Positions 6,665 through 8,762 of a DNA stretch of 8,762 bases are shown piece by piece. Position 1 is the first letter of the stretch, and each line of letters starts with the position of its first letter. This DNA is from Clostridia bacterium (GTDB lineage: Bacteria; Bacillota; Clostridia; Oscillospirales; CAG-272): NCBI GenBank assembly GCA_024408015.1, contig JAKSVJ010000036.1:1-8762 (forward strand). Direction: 5' to 3'. The notes beneath the pieces are model-generated. The model ran no database searches, was not told where the DNA came from, and saw nothing but the letters and a program-made list of their open reading frames with translations. The position numbers and the translations under genes are program-made.

Positions 6665-7879
6665 ATGGATTTAGATTCAAAGCAAATCGAAGAACTAGTA
6701 AAGTCTGTTTTAAATAATCTTAATGGTCAACAAAATAAACCTAGTGAATATAGAAGTAGTTCATATGGTGTTCCAACTAAAGCACATGTAGCTTACTTAA
6801 CAGCTTTAGAAAAATTCGAAATTAAAGAAGTTGATATCCCTGAATTAGGTGATGATGACATCTTAGTTAGAGTTGAAGGATGTGGAATCTGTGGTACAGA
6901 TGCTCACGAATTCAGAAAAGACCCATTCTCCTTAATTCCAGTTGTACTTGGACATGAAGGAACTGGTGAAATCGTAAAAATGGGTAAAAATGTTAAGAAA
7001 GATAGCGCTGGTAAGGATTTAAAGGTTGGAGACAAAGTAGTAACTTGTATGATCTTTAAAGATAATCCTGATATCACAATGTTTGACTTAAATAAACAAA
7101 ATGTCGGTGGCGCCGATGTTTATGGATTATTACCTGATAATGATTCAAATAACCACTTAAAAGGTTGGTTCTCTGATTACATCTTAATTAAAGGTGGATC
7201 AACAGTATTCAATGTTAGCGACTTAGATTTAGAAAGTAGAATCCTCATCGAACCTTGTGCAGTTCTTATTCACGCAGTTGAAAGAGCTAAAACAACAGGA
7301 ATCTTAAGATTTAATTCAAGAGTTGTTGTTCAAGGTGTAGGACCTATCGGACTCATCTGTATCGCAGTATTAAGAACATTAGGTATTGAAAACATTTGTG
7401 CAGTTGATGGAAATGCAAAACGTCTTGAATTCTCTAAGAAGATGGGCGCAACAAAACAAGTCAACTTCACTGAACATAAAGGAATTGAAGCTTTATCAAA
7501 AGCAGTAAGTGATTCATTCGATGGCCATTTAGCAGACTTTGCATTCCAATGCACTGGTGCTCCAGCAGGCCATAGCAATATCTACAAATTCATCAGAAAT
7601 GGTGGAGGATTATGTGAATTAGGATTCTTCATCAATGGTGGAGATGCAACAATCAACCCTCACTTCGATATCTGTAGTAAAGAAATTACAACAGTAGGAA
7701 GCTGGGTATACACATTAAGAGATTATGCTACAACATTCGATTTCTTAAAAAGAAGCCAAGCTATTGGCATACCAATGAAAGAACTCATTACTCATAAGTT
7801 CCCATTAGATCAAATTAATGAAGCAATGGGAGTTAACTTAAGACAAGAGGGCTTCAAAATAGCAATTGTAAATAAATAA
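6665..7879 (+). CDS. Zinc-type medium-chain alcohol dehydrogenase with N-terminal targeting helix
   Basis: This 404-residue MDR-family dehydrogenase is longer than the usual 340-350 because of about 40 extra N-terminal residues. These comprise an amphipathic helix (DSKQIEELVKSVLNNLNG, 4-21) and a Ser-rich linker, the layout of a BMC encapsulation peptide. Catalytic zinc ligands are Cys76 (GICGTDAH), His97 (GHEGTG) and probably Glu196 (IEPCAV), as in sorbitol-dehydrogenase-like enzymes. The Rossmann motif GVGPIG (224-229) followed by Asp248 favours NAD(H) over NADP(H). The four-cysteine structural zinc lobe common in this family is missing (residues 120-150). It probably recycles NADH by reducing propionaldehyde to 1-propanol, or reduces lactaldehyde to 1,2-propanediol. 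Other propanediol compartments often use an iron-type dehydrogenase (PduQ) instead. Only one base separates it from the previous stop; AAAGGA (6649-6654) lies upstream. Confidence 0.9.
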   Translation: MDLDSKQIEELVKSVLNNLNGQQNKPSEYRSSSYGVPTKAHVAYLTALEKFEIKEVDIPELGDDDILVRVEGCGICGTDAHEFRKDPFSLIPVVLGHEGTGEIVKMGKNVKKDSAGKDLKVGDKVVTCMIFKDNPDITMFDLNKQNVGGADVYGLLPDNDSNNHLKGWFSDYILIKGGSTVFNVSDLDLESRILIEPCAVLIHAVERAKTTGILRFNSRVVVQGVGPIGLICIAVLRTLGIENICAVDGNAKRLEFSKKMGATKQVNFTEHKGIEALSKAVSDSFDGHLADFAFQCTGAPAGHSNIYKFIRNGGGLCELGFFINGGDATINPHFDICSKEITTVGSWVYTLRDYATTFDFLKRSQAIGIPMKELITHKFPLDQINEAMGVNLRQEGFKIAIVNK

Positions 7880-7890
7880 GGAAAAATTAA

Positions 7891-8205
7891 ATGAAACAAG
7901 CAGTAGGAATGATTGAGGTATATGGTTTAGTAGCCGCATTTGCAGCATGCGATGCTGGTTGCAAAGCCGCAAATGTTACCGTTGAAAAGTTTGATAAAAA
8001 CAAACCAGCCAACGCAGATTCTTTACCTGTACCTTTACTTGTTTGCGTTAAGTTTAGAGGATCCGTCAGTGATTGTACAGCAGCTGTAAAAGCAGCAGAA
8101 GATGCTGCTAATAGAGTGAGCGGTGTTGTTTGTTCACATGTCATTCCACTATGTGAAGATGATACCGAGAAAATGCTTAAGATCTCTGGATTCGATGTAG
8201 ATTAG
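7891..8205 (+). CDS. BMC-domain hexameric shell protein with divergent pore loop
   Basis: This 104-residue single BMC-domain protein would form hexamers in the shell facets. The start (QAVGMIEVYGLVAAFAACDAGCKAANV) and the end (CSHVIPLCEDDTEKML) match the BMC fold. In place of the short KIGSGL pore loop of PduA-type proteins it has a longer segment (about 34-50, DKNKPANADSLPVPLL), which would line or reshape the central pore. It holds six cysteines (20, 24, 52, 62, 81, 88), far more than PduA-type proteins. Divergent shell proteins of Grp-type compartments include GrpU, which binds an iron-sulfur cluster in its pore; whether this is an ortholog cannot be decided here, and no cysteine lies inside the inserted loop itself. 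AAGGA overlaps the previous stop codon and the gap is 11 bases. Confidence 0.9.
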   Translation: MKQAVGMIEVYGLVAAFAACDAGCKAANVTVEKFDKNKPANADSLPVPLLVCVKFRGSVSDCTAAVKAAEDAANRVSGVVCSHVIPLCEDDTEKMLKISGFDVD

Positions 8206-8214
8206 GAGGGCACA

Positions 8215-8577
8215 ATGGAAAATTTAGCATTAGGATTTATCGAAATATCTGGTGTAGTTGCAGCTCTCGACGCTCTCGACATAATGACCAAAAGCGCTAA
8301 TGTGTCATTTGTCACATGGGAGAGAAAGTTAGGTGGAAGACTTGTAACTATCGTTGTTGAAGGTCAAGTAGCAGCAGTAAATGCGGCTGTTGAAAATGCG
8401 GTTAAAGGGGCAATTAAAAAACCAAATGCTTACTTAGTAATTGCAGCACCACATAGCGAGACAAGAAGAATAGTTGAAATTAGCGCATCAAGATTAAAGA
8501 AAGATGAACAAAAAAGCGAAGTAGTTGAAGCACCAAGTGCAAAAACAACAGCTAAAAAAAGTTCAGTTTCTAAATAG
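8215..8577 (+). CDS. BMC-domain hexameric shell protein with basic C-terminal tail
   Basis: This 120-residue protein has a PduA/EutM-like BMC domain (about 4-92: ALGFIEISGVVAALDALDIMTKSANV to PHSETRRIVEIS). The pore loop reads KLGGRL (38-43), with Gly-Gly-Arg where PduA has Gly-Ser-Gly, so the pore may carry six arginines. After the domain comes a 27-residue low-complexity tail (94-120) rich in Lys, Ser, Thr and Ala and probably disordered. C-terminal extensions of this kind occur in some shell proteins (for example PduK and EutK, which carry folded or metal-binding extensions), but this tail shows no cysteines or known fold. AGGAGGG (8204-8210) overlaps the previous stop codon and is a strong ribosome binding site, fitting a highly made shell protein. 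Confidence 0.92.
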   Translation: MENLALGFIEISGVVAALDALDIMTKSANVSFVTWERKLGGRLVTIVVEGQVAAVNAAVENAVKGAIKKPNAYLVIAAPHSETRRIVEISASRLKKDEQKSEVVEAPSAKTTAKKSSVSK

Positions 8578-8598
8578 ACATGTAAAGGAGGAGTTAAC

Positions 8599-8762
8599 AT
8601 GGCACAAGAAGCATTAGGAATGGTTGAGACAAGAGGATTAGTTGCAGCAATCGAAGCAGCTGATGCAATGGTCAAAGCAGCTAACGTTACATTAGTCGGA
8701 ACAGAAAAAATCGGTTCTGGATTAGTAAGCGTTATGGTCCGCGGTGATGTCGGAGCAGTTGA
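8599..8762 (+). CDS. BMC-domain hexameric shell protein, PduA/EutM type (5' part)
   Basis: The gene runs off the end of the window; 54 codons are visible. The sequence (AQEALGMVETRGLVAAIEAADAMVKAANV, then GTEKIGSGLVSVMVRGDVGAV) is almost the textbook PduA sequence, including the KIGSGL pore loop (residues about 37-42), which in PduA favours passage of 1,2-propanediol. This makes it the likely main facet protein. The ATG has AAAGGAGGAG (8583-8592) just upstream, the strongest ribosome binding site in the window. It is the third BMC-H gene in a row, with a 21-base gap after the previous one. Confidence 0.95.
   Translation, partial: MAQEALGMVETRGLVAAIEAADAMVKAANVTLVGTEKIGSGLVSVMVRGDVGAV

Overview
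The window looks like the chromosome of a low-GC, strictly fermentative anaerobe of the Bacillota/Mycoplasmatota type. The DNA is AT-rich, genes start behind AGGAGG-like ribosome binding sites, and the key enzyme is an oxygen-sensitive glycyl radical enzyme. All ten visible stop codons are TAA (7) or TAG (3), but no reading frame uses TGA for tryptophan, so the standard code fits. The genus cannot be named from this sequence.

Layout: (1) positions 1-720 hold the 3' part of an alpha/beta hydrolase gene that ends in an intrinsic terminator (746-792). (2) Positions 721-1186 are a very AT-rich intergenic region with six copies of a TGTTGTTTT word on both strands, a 24-bp direct repeat, two inverted repeats, and a good extended -10 promoter (1135-1163). 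(3) From 1187 to the end runs one same-strand gene cluster. Its gaps are at most 22 bases and two gene pairs overlap at TAATG.

The cluster is a glycyl-radical-enzyme-associated bacterial microcompartment (BMC) locus, of the group that links fucose/rhamnose breakdown to B12-independent 1,2-propanediol metabolism (GRM5 or Grp type). In order it encodes a glycyl radical diol dehydratase, its radical SAM activase, an EutS/PduU-type shell protein, an EutP/PduV-type GTPase, a class II (fuculose-phosphate-type) aldolase, a GlcG/HbpS-like protein, a zinc-type alcohol dehydrogenase, and three tandem hexameric BMC shell proteins, the last cut by the window edge.

Inferred pathway: the aldolase splits a 6-deoxy-ketohexose 1-phosphate into DHAP and lactaldehyde. 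Lactaldehyde is reduced to 1,2-propanediol, which the glycyl radical enzyme dehydrates to propionaldehyde inside the shell. The alcohol dehydrogenase handles lactaldehyde, propionaldehyde or both. Three of the enzymes or accessory proteins carry short amphipathic helices that look like shell-targeting peptides: N-terminal on the GlcG-like protein and the dehydrogenase, C-terminal on the aldolase. The CoA-acylating aldehyde dehydrogenase, phosphotransacylase, pentameric vertex protein and tandem-domain shell protein expected for a complete compartment are not in the window. They are probably downstream.

This class of organelle is known. The parts most worth a second look are a cysteine-rich linker in the aldolase, a cysteine-rich shell protein with an unusual pore loop, a compact activase without auxiliary iron-sulfur motifs, a dehydrogenase without the structural-zinc cysteines, and the repeat-rich control region.
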